This document shows positions 37,027 through 45,806 of a stretch of 64,000 bases of DNA, in pieces. The notes beneath the pieces were generated by a model, which worked only from the letters and a program-made list of their open reading frames with translations, made no database searches and was not told the origin of the DNA. How positions within the stretch are numbered: position 1 is the stretch's first letter; each line of letters starts with the position of its first letter. The stretch is from Cytophagales bacterium UBA2561 (GTDB lineage: Bacteria > Bacteroidota > Bacteroidia > Cytophagales > Thermoflexibacteraceae). Made by a program: the position numbers and the translations under genes. The DNA lies in the NCBI GenBank assembly GCA_002340355.1, contig DDLX01000037.1, positions 62,001 through 126,000 of the forward strand. Reading direction: 5' to 3'.

Positions 37027-40000
37027 TTACTTTTTTCCCACTAATTTATCAAACCATGTCAATTTTTTGAGTTGTTGAATTTCGTTTACCTGTTCACTTT
37101 TTACAGCATTTACTTTTCTTAGTTCTCGTTTCAAAAGTCGTACTTCTTGTTCAAGATTATGAATCTGATTTTCCAATTTTGTGCATTGACTTTGAAGATG
37201 CTCATTTTTCAACTTTTCTTTGTTTAATTCCTCATTTTGCTTTTTAATTGTCATCTTTTGAAGTTTAATAACTTCCTCTTTTTTATTAACAAGTATCTTA
37301 AAATTCTGATTATTAAGCGTTAATTCTTGACAAGTATTTTCGAGTTGTTGCGTTTTTACTGTTTGAATATTTAATTTTTCGACTGTCTTGTAAAATTTTG
37401 ATTTATAGTTAAATAATTTCCTTCCTTGGATTAAGATATACCGTTTAAATTCCTCTGTATGGATTTCACTTCGAAGCCTGACGGCATTTTGAAAATCTTC
37501 AATAGCACTTCTTAGTTTCCCAGTAATAAAATTATCATGTGCTTTTTGATAAAACTTATCTGCCTGAATGTCATCTTTTCCTTCTATTAATTTTTCTTCA
37601 ATACGATTTAATGAAGCTTTATTTTGAGCAAATTGAATTACTTGAGGACTCGTTGTAATGGCACTAGGATGCAATCTTGATTTCAAAACCAAGCCTTCAA
37701 AAGAAGTACAACGACTCAAAGCTACATAAACTTGACCTGATGCAAAGGCGTTTTCCAAATCGGCATAAACTTTTTCAAAAGTCATCCCTTGACTTTTATG
37801 CACAGTCACTGCCCAAGCTAATTTAATAGGATATTGTTCAAAAGTCCCAATGGCTTCTTCTATTACTCGGCTTTTAGATTTGTGAAGTGTGTATTTTACA
37901 TTTTCCCACATTTCTTTTTCCACTAAAACTGGAGTTCCGTCATTTAAAATAACTTTAATCTTTTTATCATTAATTTCTGTAATTTCTGCAATTGTTCCAT
38001 TGTAGTAGCGTTTATCAATATCATTTTTGATAAACATGACTTGTGCACCTTTTTTTAACTCTAGCCTTTCATGTGTTGGATAATTTTTCTCAGGAAAATC
38101 ACCTTCTCTTTTAGCTCCAAAAAAATACGATGTAGTAGGTAGTTCGGCTAGTTTTTGTTGATTGACTTTATCCGCAAATTTGTTATGAGAGGTGAGGGTA
38201 ATGTATCCATCACCTGCAGAAAATGAGGGGTTATATTTTGAATTGAGAACGGTATAGTCATAGTTTAAAACTTTATTCTCCCGAACCCGATTCAGTAATT
38301 CAATAAATTGAATATCTTTTTGGCGGTAAATTTTCTGAAGTTCAATATAAACTGGAGGATTATTCTCAACAACCTTTGCCCCAAAGAAGAAAGGAGTTTG
38401 ATAAAACTGTCCTAAAATATCCCATCCATCTTGTGTCACAACGGGTGGCAATTGATAAGCATCGCCAATCAAAATCACTTGCACACCACCAAAAGGAATA
38501 GAATTCTGCCCTCGAAAAACTCTTAAAATACGGTCAATCACATCCAACGTATCACATCGCACCATCGAGACCTCGTCAATAATCAACAAATCCATACTTT
38601 GAATGACTTCGAGTTGTGCTTTTCTGTATTGAAACGTATTGTAGATTTCTTTTCGAGATAGTGCCTCATCATCGGGCAAAAAGGGACGAAAAGGCAATTG
38701 AAAAAAGGAATGAATTGTTACACCTCCTGCATTAATTGCTGCCACTCCTGTTGGTGCCACTACTACGGTATTTTTGTTTGTAATAGATTTAATGTGTTTC
38801 AAGAAGGTCGTTTTACCTGCACCTGCTTTTCCTGTCAAATAGATAAATTGACGGGTATTTTGCACCAACTCGACTGCCTTGTAAAATTCGGGATTGTCTT
38901 TATCCAGCTCAAAACTATGTGAGGTAATTTCTTCTTTGATGATTTCTGGAAATAAATGTTTGTATGGTTTATATTCAAGAATATCAAAAATAACCTCATA
39001 AATATCTGTATATGAAGTATTTGTAGAAAAGTGTTTTATAAACTCAGAAATATTTTTAAATGATTCTTGTTGTACATTTAAATCACTGTCTTCATATATT
39101 TTTAAGTCATCCTTTAAATAAAGTACTAAGTTACTATAATACGGATTCTTTTTAGCAAGGTTTTCAAATACTTTATCGCCGCTTAATATATGTTCTGCTG
39201 GAACATTAACCAATGAAGCCAAAATATAATCATGAGCTTCTTTGAAATCATAAGAAGTACCGTCAGCTTTTGGGATACCCATTAAAAGTATTCTTAATCT
39301 ATTTGATATACCATCAGAATTAGACGACTTAAAAGCTTCTTTTAGATTAAATTCTTTTACCCTACTAATAGGGTCGTCTAAAGTTTCTCCAGCAATTTCT
39401 TCAGTTTCTATTTCTTCATCAGAAGTAAATCCATGTAACTTAATCCTTTCTATATGATTATTTACTAAATCCTTTACGGCTCTTTCTTCCATAAAGCTTT
39501 TACCATCAGTAAAAACAGGGTTTTCGTAGTAAATATCATCTAAATCTAAAATAGCATCAGGATTATTGAAATCGTCTATATAGTCATCTATGTTATTAAA
39601 TAAAGATTCTATTGCATAAGAATATATATCGTATTGTGTAGCATTTGTTAAAACTTGTGTCTTTGTTAAACTTTGTGTTCTAGCAGTATCAGAAACTACC
39701 AGCCAAAAAGCACTGTCTAATAATCCAGTAAGTCTATTTGAGTCTGCACTGTTTAAGCCCGTTATTAGTTGTTGATTTTTTCTATGAGAAATAACTTTTC
39801 GATTCTGATATTCAGGAGATTTTAACGTTTTATAAAAACGAATCACCTGATTCCAAGACATAATTTGAGCATACTCCTCTTTATAATTTTTATCACCGTC
39901 CCAATTTATATGCGCCTCCATAGCAAGCAATGAAGCATTTTGAATTTTTTGAATAATTTCAATGAAGGAATCTGTATAACTAAATTTTGTTGTTTCGATA

Positions 40001-40131
40001 AATGATAAAAAAGCATTCCATTTACTGCCTTCTATATAGTTTATTAACAGTAAAGTATCATTTTTATCTAAATCTAAAATACGTAAAATATTGGAAGCCT
40101 TTTGGTGATATTTTTTTGAAGTTGATGCCAT
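37027..40131 (-). CDS. Pif1-like DNA helicase with long N-terminal region and coiled-coil tail
   Basis: A 1034-aa protein. Residues ~1-415 match no domain I recognise and look helical and acidic. The superfamily 1 helicase core starts near 420: Walker A GKAGAGKTT (434-442), VAPTGVAAINAGG (~457), Walker B LLIIDEVSM (515-523), GDAYQLPPV (557-565), and motifs V/VI in WAVTVHKSQGMTF..QVYVALSRC (~775-810). A TPR-like segment (FYQKAHDNFITGKLRSAIEDFQNAVRL, ~870) and a long coiled coil (~930-1015) follow. It unwinds DNA or displaces proteins; the added ends suggest recruitment to a partner. It is divergent from the ATPase/DUF4435 pair 180 nt away. Confidence 0.85.
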   Translation of the reverse strand: MASTSKKYHQKASNILRILDLDKNDTLLLINYIEGSKWNAFLSFIETTKFSYTDSFIEIIQKIQNASLLAMEAHINWDGDKNYKEEYAQIMSWNQVIRFYKTLKSPEYQNRKVISHRKNQQLITGLNSADSNRLTGLLDSAFWLVVSDTARTQSLTKTQVLTNATQYDIYSYAIESLFNNIDDYIDDFNNPDAILDLDDIYYENPVFTDGKSFMEERAVKDLVNNHIERIKLHGFTSDEEIETEEIAGETLDDPISRVKEFNLKEAFKSSNSDGISNRLRILLMGIPKADGTSYDFKEAHDYILASLVNVPAEHILSGDKVFENLAKKNPYYSNLVLYLKDDLKIYEDSDLNVQQESFKNISEFIKHFSTNTSYTDIYEVIFDILEYKPYKHLFPEIIKEEITSHSFELDKDNPEFYKAVELVQNTRQFIYLTGKAGAGKTTFLKHIKSITNKNTVVVAPTGVAAINAGGVTIHSFFQLPFRPFLPDDEALSRKEIYNTFQYRKAQLEVIQSMDLLIIDEVSMVRCDTLDVIDRILRVFRGQNSIPFGGVQVILIGDAYQLPPVVTQDGWDILGQFYQTPFFFGAKVVENNPPVYIELQKIYRQKDIQFIELLNRVRENKVLNYDYTVLNSKYNPSFSAGDGYITLTSHNKFADKVNQQKLAELPTTSYFFGAKREGDFPEKNYPTHERLELKKGAQVMFIKNDIDKRYYNGTIAEITEINDKKIKVILNDGTPVLVEKEMWENVKYTLHKSKSRVIEEAIGTFEQYPIKLAWAVTVHKSQGMTFEKVYADLENAFASGQVYVALSRCTSFEGLVLKSRLHPSAITTSPQVIQFAQNKASLNRIEEKLIEGKDDIQADKFYQKAHDNFITGKLRSAIEDFQNAVRLRSEIHTEEFKRYILIQGRKLFNYKSKFYKTVEKLNIQTVKTQQLENTCQELTLNNQNFKILVNKKEEVIKLQKMTIKKQNEELNKEKLKNEHLQSQCTKLENQIHNLEQEVRLLKRELRKVNAVKSEQVNEIQQLKKLTWFDKLVGKK

Positions 40132-40276
40132 TATTTATAAATAAAAGAAAGAAATTTAAAGGATTCAATAATACAAAAATATAAGCAATTAGTACTTGCG
40201 AATAATGAAGTAAATTTCTTTATGAGGAAAGCCCAGAAAAAGGATTGAGAATTCCTAAAAAACTCTTTCAGCTTTG

Positions 40277-40284
40277 TATATTTG
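40277..40284 (+). promoter_or_regulatory. Candidate -7 box before the ATPase/DUF4435 operon
   Basis: TATATTTG fits TAnnTTTG. No good -33 box is found. It contains the TTG that could otherwise be taken as start codon, which supports ATG 40312. Confidence 0.4.
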
Positions 40285-40311
40285 AATAAGAGAGAACCAA
40301 ATTATAAGGTA

Positions 40312-41724
40312 ATGTACCTAAAACAGATTGAAATCAAAAATTTGTGGGGCAAAGATTTTTCGTGGAAACTTCATGAAGATGTGAATGTCCTAATTGGCGA
40401 AAATGGCTCGGGGAAGTCCACGATTTTGCAAATGATTCACGAAGCCATTCTACCTATTCCCGATACTGAACTGAATTTCAGGCTATTTGACCCTATTGAC
40501 GAGCTGATTATTCAATTAGAAAATGATATTGTTATACAAATTAATAGTGAAAACCGAACCATTACAGGTACTTCCAAAACCGAAGATTATCACCTTAATA
40601 TTGGATTGATTGATACCTTTGATGTAGTTGAAAAAAGCCGAAATCCATCCTCTACTTTGCTAGACTATGAACTTGAAAAATTAAAACTGAAATTTGTTAC
40701 CTATCAAAGAGATTTATCGGCAAAAGTAGAAGAAGCCTTCCGAAATAGTCACCAAACTTCCCAACAAGTCCAACTCGAAGAAATTCAGGAGATTTATAAA
40801 ACTAAAAATACATTTACGCAGATACTCAATAAGTTATTTACTTCGACTCAAAAGCGATTTGATGAAAAGGAATTTCATTTTTTGAGAACGGGTATTCAAG
40901 CTCCCATTTTGCCGACTCATTTATCTTCGGGTGAAAAACAGATTTTGATTATTTTATTAACTGCTTTGCTTCAAGATAGGAATGAGTTTGTTTTGTTGAT
41001 GGATGAACCTGAAATTTCCTTGCATATTGATTGGCAAAGAAGTTTGTTGAAAAATATTCGAGAGATTAATCCTGCTTGTCAAGTGATTTTGGCGACTCAT
41101 TCGCCTACGGTTTATTATCAGGGTTGGATCGAAAAAATTGCTCGTATCGAAGAAATGCTTTCGGAATCGGTGGAAAGTGTGATTCTGGAGCAACGAACCG
41201 CACGTCCAGATACTCGACTTGAAGATATCAAAAAGGAATTTCATGCTTCGCAAGAAAATAAATTGACTAAAATATATCAGTTTAATCAATTTATTAATTA
41301 TTATACTTCTTTCAAAAAACAGGAATGTATTGAGCTGTTGGATTTTCTGCACGAAAAAAAGATTTATCCCGATGCAATTACTTTCATGACCTTGATTGCC
41401 AAACTCAATACCTATGAAGATGCCAAGGCAATTTTTGATTTGATGGAACAAGAAACCTATTCTCAATTAGCTTATGTAAAACCAACTACCTTAACACTCA
41501 ATACTTTGGTTAAGAAAGTACCTAATGTCAAAACGGGACTTAGACTTATTCAAGAAATAAATAATCATAAAAAAATACAATTATATCCTGATATTATTAC
41601 GTTTAGTACATTGTTAGGCAAAGCCAAAACCACCCAAGAAATCAGATTATTGGAAGATGCAAGGAATTATTACGGGGTCAAAATGAATAAAGTCTATTCG
41701 AATAAATTAAAATTGAAGAAATAA
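40312..41724 (+). CDS. AriA-like AAA/ABC-type ATPase with PPR-like C-terminal repeats
   Basis: The ATG at 40312 gives 470 aa. The ATPase has Walker A GENGSGKST (29-37), signature LSSGEKQ (204-210), Walker B VLLMDEPEISLH (227-238) and an H-loop ATHSP (261-265), in the SMC/RecF-like AAA_15/21 style. Residues ~352-456 hold three units of about 35 residues (YPDAITFMTLIAKLNTYEDA, KPTTLTLNTLVKKVPNVKTG, YPDIITFSTLLGKAKTTQEI) with the P-D/T-x-x-T-F/L-x-T-L pattern of pentatricopeptide repeats, usually RNA binders. One nucleotide separates it from the DUF4435 gene. In PARIS, AriA is the ATPase that traps the AriB effector. The PPR reading is by eye. Confidence 0.82.
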   Translation: MYLKQIEIKNLWGKDFSWKLHEDVNVLIGENGSGKSTILQMIHEAILPIPDTELNFRLFDPIDELIIQLENDIVIQINSENRTITGTSKTEDYHLNIGLIDTFDVVEKSRNPSSTLLDYELEKLKLKFVTYQRDLSAKVEEAFRNSHQTSQQVQLEEIQEIYKTKNTFTQILNKLFTSTQKRFDEKEFHFLRTGIQAPILPTHLSSGEKQILIILLTALLQDRNEFVLLMDEPEISLHIDWQRSLLKNIREINPACQVILATHSPTVYYQGWIEKIARIEEMLSESVESVILEQRTARPDTRLEDIKKEFHASQENKLTKIYQFNQFINYYTSFKKQECIELLDFLHEKKIYPDAITFMTLIAKLNTYEDAKAIFDLMEQETYSQLAYVKPTTLTLNTLVKKVPNVKTGLRLIQEINNHKKIQLYPDIITFSTLLGKAKTTQEIRLLEDARNYYGVKMNKVYSNKLKLKK

Positions 41725-41725
41725 T

Positions 41726-42724
41726 ATGAGGCATCAAAATTATAAAATATTGGCTGAGCGGATGAAAGAAGATGCCTTTCATAAAAATTGTTCCTTATCC
41801 GTATTGGTCGAAGATATTTATGACGAACGTTTTTGGGAATATTTTCTAGAGAATGCTCATCCTGAATTGAGAGACAAAGTTGACTTCCCAAATCCTGTTC
41901 CGAATGGTACACGTGGCAAAGATATTTTGAAAAAATTTAGAGGTTTTGTCGATGAACGATTAATCATTTGTTGTGATAGCGATTCCGAATATTTGTATGA
42001 TGAAAAAGTTTGGTATTTGGCTGATTATGTGTATCATACCATTTTTTATAGCAAAGAAAGTTTCCAATGTCATCATTTAGTTTTACATGAAATTGCCAAA
42101 GATTTAACGGGAAAATCTTATGATTTCAAAAAATTATTTGAGACGATTTCCTATAAGATTTCACCCTTATTTTATTTTTGGATATACCTCAAAGAGCAAA
42201 ATTTTTATGCTCAATTCAAAACACACATTAATAATAGAACCTTCGAAGAAATTTTAGATTTTAAGGGTATTTCTCTAGAAGTTATTGGAGATGAGACCCT
42301 TTTGTACCGAAAAATAGAAGAGCGAGTAACTGAAAAATTGAAAAATCTCAGCAGTAAGATGGGGACAAATTGGTATAAAGCGGCTTTAACCTATGATATT
42401 CCACAACTTCAAGAAAGGTTAAAAGAAGAACATGGAATCCGTGAAACAGATGTTTTGTTATTTTGTAATGGACATAAAGTATTTAATTTTATGCGACCAT
42501 TAATGCAAAAAATGGTAAGTTTTCTAAAGGTTCAGAAAATAGAAGAAACTACCCAAACACTACACAATAGAACTGCCCAAAAAAATGCCATTCATCGCAT
42601 TGAGAATCGAGCTAAACAAGACCTCAAGACCAAACTTAATGATGGATTCAAGCATTTGATTTTCGGTACAAATGACCATCCTACTATTCAAAAAATCAAA
42701 AATAAACTAAAAAAGGATTTATAG
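41726..42724 (+). CDS. DUF4435 TOPRIM-like protein (AriB-like)
   Basis: A 332-aa cytosolic protein of the DUF4435 type. The TOPRIM-like elements are Glu29 in LSVLVEDIYDERFW and Asp84-x-Asp86 in LIICCDSDSEYL; a conserved RGKDILKKFRGF segment lies between. In PARIS anti-phage systems a DUF4435 protein (AriB) is the effector nuclease, held by the AAA ATPase AriA and released by phage triggers. The gene starts 1 nt after the ATPase stop, so the two are surely one operon. A basic C-terminal helix (~290-332) may bind nucleic acid. Confidence 0.82.
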   Translation: MRHQNYKILAERMKEDAFHKNCSLSVLVEDIYDERFWEYFLENAHPELRDKVDFPNPVPNGTRGKDILKKFRGFVDERLIICCDSDSEYLYDEKVWYLADYVYHTIFYSKESFQCHHLVLHEIAKDLTGKSYDFKKLFETISYKISPLFYFWIYLKEQNFYAQFKTHINNRTFEEILDFKGISLEVIGDETLLYRKIEERVTEKLKNLSSKMGTNWYKAALTYDIPQLQERLKEEHGIRETDVLLFCNGHKVFNFMRPLMQKMVSFLKVQKIEETTQTLHNRTAQKNAIHRIENRAKQDLKTKLNDGFKHLIFGTNDHPTIQKIKNKLKKDL

Positions 42725-42800
42725 AAATATCAAAAAATTTCACAAGTATCTTCGACAAAACTGAGGATTTTATCGAAGATAATAATTGATAATCAGGAAT

Positions 42801-43244
42801 CTATTCTGGTTTCATTTTTACAGTGACCGTTATAGCAAACCCTTGATAATAAGAGTCAAAACTAAACTCTAATGTGGTATCCGTCAAGCTAATGAGTGTG
42901 TAAGTAGTTGATTCTTCGTTTGTAGAAGTTAAAACGGCTTGTGTTTCATTGTTTGTAAATGCCCATGTTCCTTGTTCTTGTTCAAGAATCAATAAGTCAT
43001 ATGTTCCATTCTTCTTAAATTCTACGTAACTATTATCAAAGTCAAATTGATTATTGCTTGCTCCTCTTTGATAAACCTTACCAAGTGCCGCAGTAGTCGC
43101 CTCTTCTGCTATCCACTTTTTGGCTAACATTTCGGTTTTATTAGGTTTATCAGGTTGATTATCATCATCATCATCGTCCGAAGAACAGGCAGTGAATACA
43201 AGACTTATGAGCAAAACCAGTATCCATAAATTTGATTTTTTCAT
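42801..43244 (-). CDS. Lipocalin-like surface lipoprotein
   Basis: A 147-aa lipoprotein. The signal ends at VFTACS (Cys20), followed by SSDDDDDDN, an acidic run associated with surface export in Bacteroidota. The mature part (LAKKWIAEEATT..YVEFKKNGTYDLLILEQEQGTWAF..) follows the pattern of small lipocalin-like beta proteins (KW.. FKKNGTY.. GTW). Function unknown. It lies between the DUF4435 gene, with which it converges, and a methyltransferase. Confidence 0.75.
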   Translation of the reverse strand: MKKSNLWILVLLISLVFTACSSDDDDDDNQPDKPNKTEMLAKKWIAEEATTAALGKVYQRGASNNQFDFDNSYVEFKKNGTYDLLILEQEQGTWAFTNNETQAVLTSTNEESTTYTLISLTDTTLEFSFDSYYQGFAITVTVKMKPE

Positions 43245-43342
43245 GAGAAATCAAGATTTAGTTTTTCTAAAAGATTAAAAGTATAATGTAGTTATTTTTT
43301 GGATACCGATAAAATAATAATGGCTTAAATATCTAGAAAAGA

Positions 43343-44098
43343 TTACTTTTGAACAATAAAGATCATTCGGTCAGAGGTCTTAGGGTCAAATTCTTGCAAA
43401 TCATAATCTCCAAAAACAGCACATTTTTCACAAGAATTCAAGGGGCGTAAATTTGCTTTCTCAAAGTAATCAACAAACATTTGCCGGCTAATTGCCATTA
43501 CTTGCTCTGAGAAATGAAAGGTTTTACCTTTATCCTCAAAATCAATGGTTTTGATAATTTGTCCTTCTTTAACTTCTTTCCGAATTTCAAACTGAATTCC
43601 GTCAATTTCCTTGACCTCATAAGGGACTAATTCCCGAATTATTTTTTCGGTATTGAAAAAATCTAATATCAATTTTCCACCTGTTTTTAGGCTTTGTGCA
43701 GTCGCATTAATGGCGGTAAGGTTTTCGACTTGTGTGGCAAAATACCCAAAACTGGTAAACATATTAAAAATATAATCGAAGGCTTCAGGACGAAAAACTT
43801 GGCGCATATCATGCCGAAAAAATCGCAGGCGGTCATTTTCGAACTGTTGAGCAGAAAGAATACTCTCTTCAGCTAAATCAATTCCGATAGTATCAAAACC
43901 TTTCTGATTAAGATAGATAGCGTGTCGACCTTTGCCACATGCCAAATCTAATATTTTATCTGTAGGCTGAAGTTGAAGATAATCAACTAATTTGTCAATG
44001 AATTTTTGTGCCTCAGAATTATTCCGATTTTGATATAAAATATGATAATATGGCGAATTAAACCATTCATCAAACCACTCTTTTTGATGGGAGATCAT
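43343..44098 (-). CDS. Class I SAM-dependent methyltransferase
   Basis: A 251-aa methyltransferase with motif I ILDLACGKGRHAIYL (~44-58), strand 2 IGIDLAEESI (~66-75), and FDYIFNMFTSFGYF (~107-120), in the style of small-molecule or tRNA-modifying methyltransferases with the YYHILYQNRN opening. The substrate is unknown. Ends without an obvious terminator; no operon partner. Confidence 0.88.
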   Translation of the reverse strand: MISHQKEWFDEWFNSPYYHILYQNRNNSEAQKFIDKLVDYLQLQPTDKILDLACGKGRHAIYLNQKGFDTIGIDLAEESILSAQQFENDRLRFFRHDMRQVFRPEAFDYIFNMFTSFGYFATQVENLTAINATAQSLKTGGKLILDFFNTEKIIRELVPYEVKEIDGIQFEIRKEVKEGQIIKTIDFEDKGKTFHFSEQVMAISRQMFVDYFEKANLRPLNSCEKCAVFGDYDLQEFDPKTSDRMIFIVQK

Positions 44099-44218
44099 AA
44101 TATTGAATATAAATGAAGGGGAAATTATGAGGATAGGGAAAAATATTCATACAAAATAAAGCCTTTGACAAAACGTAAACTGCCTTGTCAAAGACGATTT
44201 TATCCAAAGAAATGACGT

Positions 44219-44455
44219 TTAGTTTGGATATAGTTTTGTTTTGATTTTACTGATGGTTTCAGCAGTTTTTCCTGTTTCGTCTTCTGGATATGTTTTTTTG
44301 AGCTGACGAGGACCGTCCCCTACTTTTCCAAAAACACGAGTATCTCTTTTATCAATTCCCCAAACGTCTTTTCGGTTATGCCCTTTGATACCGCAAGAAC
44401 TTGTGGCAAAAGCCAGAATGCCCAAAGCCATGAGCGTAAAAATTGTATTTTTCAT
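44219..44455 (-). CDS. Small predicted lipoprotein
   Basis: A 78-aa protein with lipobox ATSSCG (Cys21) and a short basic mature part (KGHNRKDVWGIDKRDTRVFG). Such small lipoproteins are common in Cytophagales; function unknown. A -7-like box (TACTTTTG, minus strand 44491-44484) lies about 30 nt before the ATG, supporting expression. Confidence 0.7.
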   Translation of the reverse strand: MKNTIFTLMALGILAFATSSCGIKGHNRKDVWGIDKRDTRVFGKVGDGPRQLKKTYPEDETGKTAETISKIKTKLYPN

Positions 44456-44483
44456 TTTTCTTATTCGGGTTTTGTTAGCTCTA

Positions 44484-44491
44484 CAAAAGTA
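44484..44491 (-). promoter_or_regulatory. Candidate -7 box for the small lipoprotein
   Basis: On the minus strand TACTTTTG fits TAnnTTTG. The -33 region is unclear. Confidence 0.4.
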
Positions 44492-44583
44492 GTAGGATGC
44501 AAGCGAAAATCCGAACGAAACCGTTACTTTTTCGAGGTAATATTTTAAATTTCCACTTCCATCAAAAAATTAGGTGAACAGCC

Positions 44584-45612
44584 ATGAAAATAGAAAAACG
44601 ATTCTTTGGGTTACTTAATGGTGAAATTGTTTATTTATATACGCTTACGAATGACAACGGTTTTTCGGCACAAGTAATGCCTTATGGAGCCAGTTTAGTT
44701 GCCATTTATGCCCCTGATAATCAGCAAAATTTTAGCGATTGTATTCTTGGGTTTGATAATTTTGAAGCCTTTCTTGCTCCACATCCTTGCATGGGAGCAA
44801 CAGTTGGACGCTTTGCCAATCGCCTCAAAAATGGAAAATATACCATCGATGGAGAAACTTTCCAGACTTCTACAAATTAGAAAAATCATAGTTTACATGG
44901 TGGTTTTGAAGGATTTGATAAGAAATTATGGTTAGTCCAAGCCGAAGAGATTTTGGATAATTCGACATGTATCCAATTTTTTTATCTTAGTTCACACCGC
45001 GAAGAAGGATTCTCAGGAAACTTAAAAATGGCGGTAACATATGCCGTAACAAATAATAATGAATTGAAAATCAAATATGAGGCAAAAACGGATGCTCCTA
45101 CTGTTATCAATTTTACCAATCATGCGTATTTTAACTTAGCTAATTCGGGAGATATACAAAATCATGTTTTACAATTGGATGCTGATAAATTCACAGTTGC
45201 GGATGAAGATTTAATTCCGACAGGCGAACTCCGAAATGTTCAGAATATAGCATTTGATTTTACTACTCCCAAAACAATTGGAGAAGGAATTACAGAAAAT
45301 CAAGGAGGCTTTGATACCAATTTTGTATTAAATGATAACTCTAATTCACTCCGAAAAGTAGGTGAATTGAGTGCTCCTGAAAGTGGGCGAGTAATGGAAA
45401 TTTGGACAACAGAAGCAGGACTTCAACTTTTTACCCTTGATTTTGATGGGTCTCTTTTTGGAAAAACTGAACTAATAAAAGGATATGCGGGAGTTTGTCT
45501 AGAAACTCAAAACTTTCCTGATGCCCCGAATCAATCTAATTTTCCAAATGCAGTTTTGCGACCAGACGAAAAGTTTGAAAGTGAAACAATTTATAAGTTT
45601 AAAGTTAAATAA
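44584..45612 (+). pseudogene. galM: Aldose 1-epimerase interrupted by an in-frame TAG
   Basis: The frame encodes a GalM/mutarotase-like protein of about 342 codons, which interconverts alpha and beta sugar anomers. The N-terminal part (GASLVAIYAPD, MGATVGRFANRLKNGKY) stops at TAG 44878-44880. The same frame goes straight on with NHSLHGGFEGFDKKLW, the next GalM motif, then TNHAYFNLA, a Glu in ETQNFPDAPNQ and a normal C-terminus. Only one codon is changed, so this is a recent nonsense mutation, a sequencing error or, less likely, a readthrough stop. A separate start for the second half (ATG 44953) would lack the substrate His of the HGG motif. Confidence 0.85.
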
Positions 45613-45719
45613 TCATTATATCTATTCCTAATAATTATAGCAGAGAAGCCAATTCATTTTGATTGGGTAATAAGAAAACTACTACTTCACAAAGCAAACT
45701 TTGTAATTTTAGAAGGCTT

Positions 45720-45753
45720 TTTGAGTGAATTGCTCAAGTTTGATGTAACTTTG
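45720..45753 (+). promoter_or_regulatory. Candidate promoter for the glycosyltransferase pair
   Basis: TTTG (45720-45723), a 22-nt spacer, then TAACTTTG (45746-45753), fitting TAnnTTTG. The start codon is 53 nt downstream. Confidence 0.5.
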
Positions 45754-45806
45754 TTTTAAGTCTTCAGAAATTACTGTTAGAAACTTTAGCTGAAAACAGC
45801 GAACTT

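Noticed and set aside
40957..41466. Minus-strand open frame of 169 codons inside the ATPase gene
   Set aside because: It runs antisense to the Walker B and PPR-like region and has no recognisable features.
40312..41724. Alternative reading of the ATPase as an OLD/GajA nuclease
   Set aside because: No TOPRIM motif is seen in its C-terminal part; the TOPRIM-like residues are in the separate DUF4435 protein.
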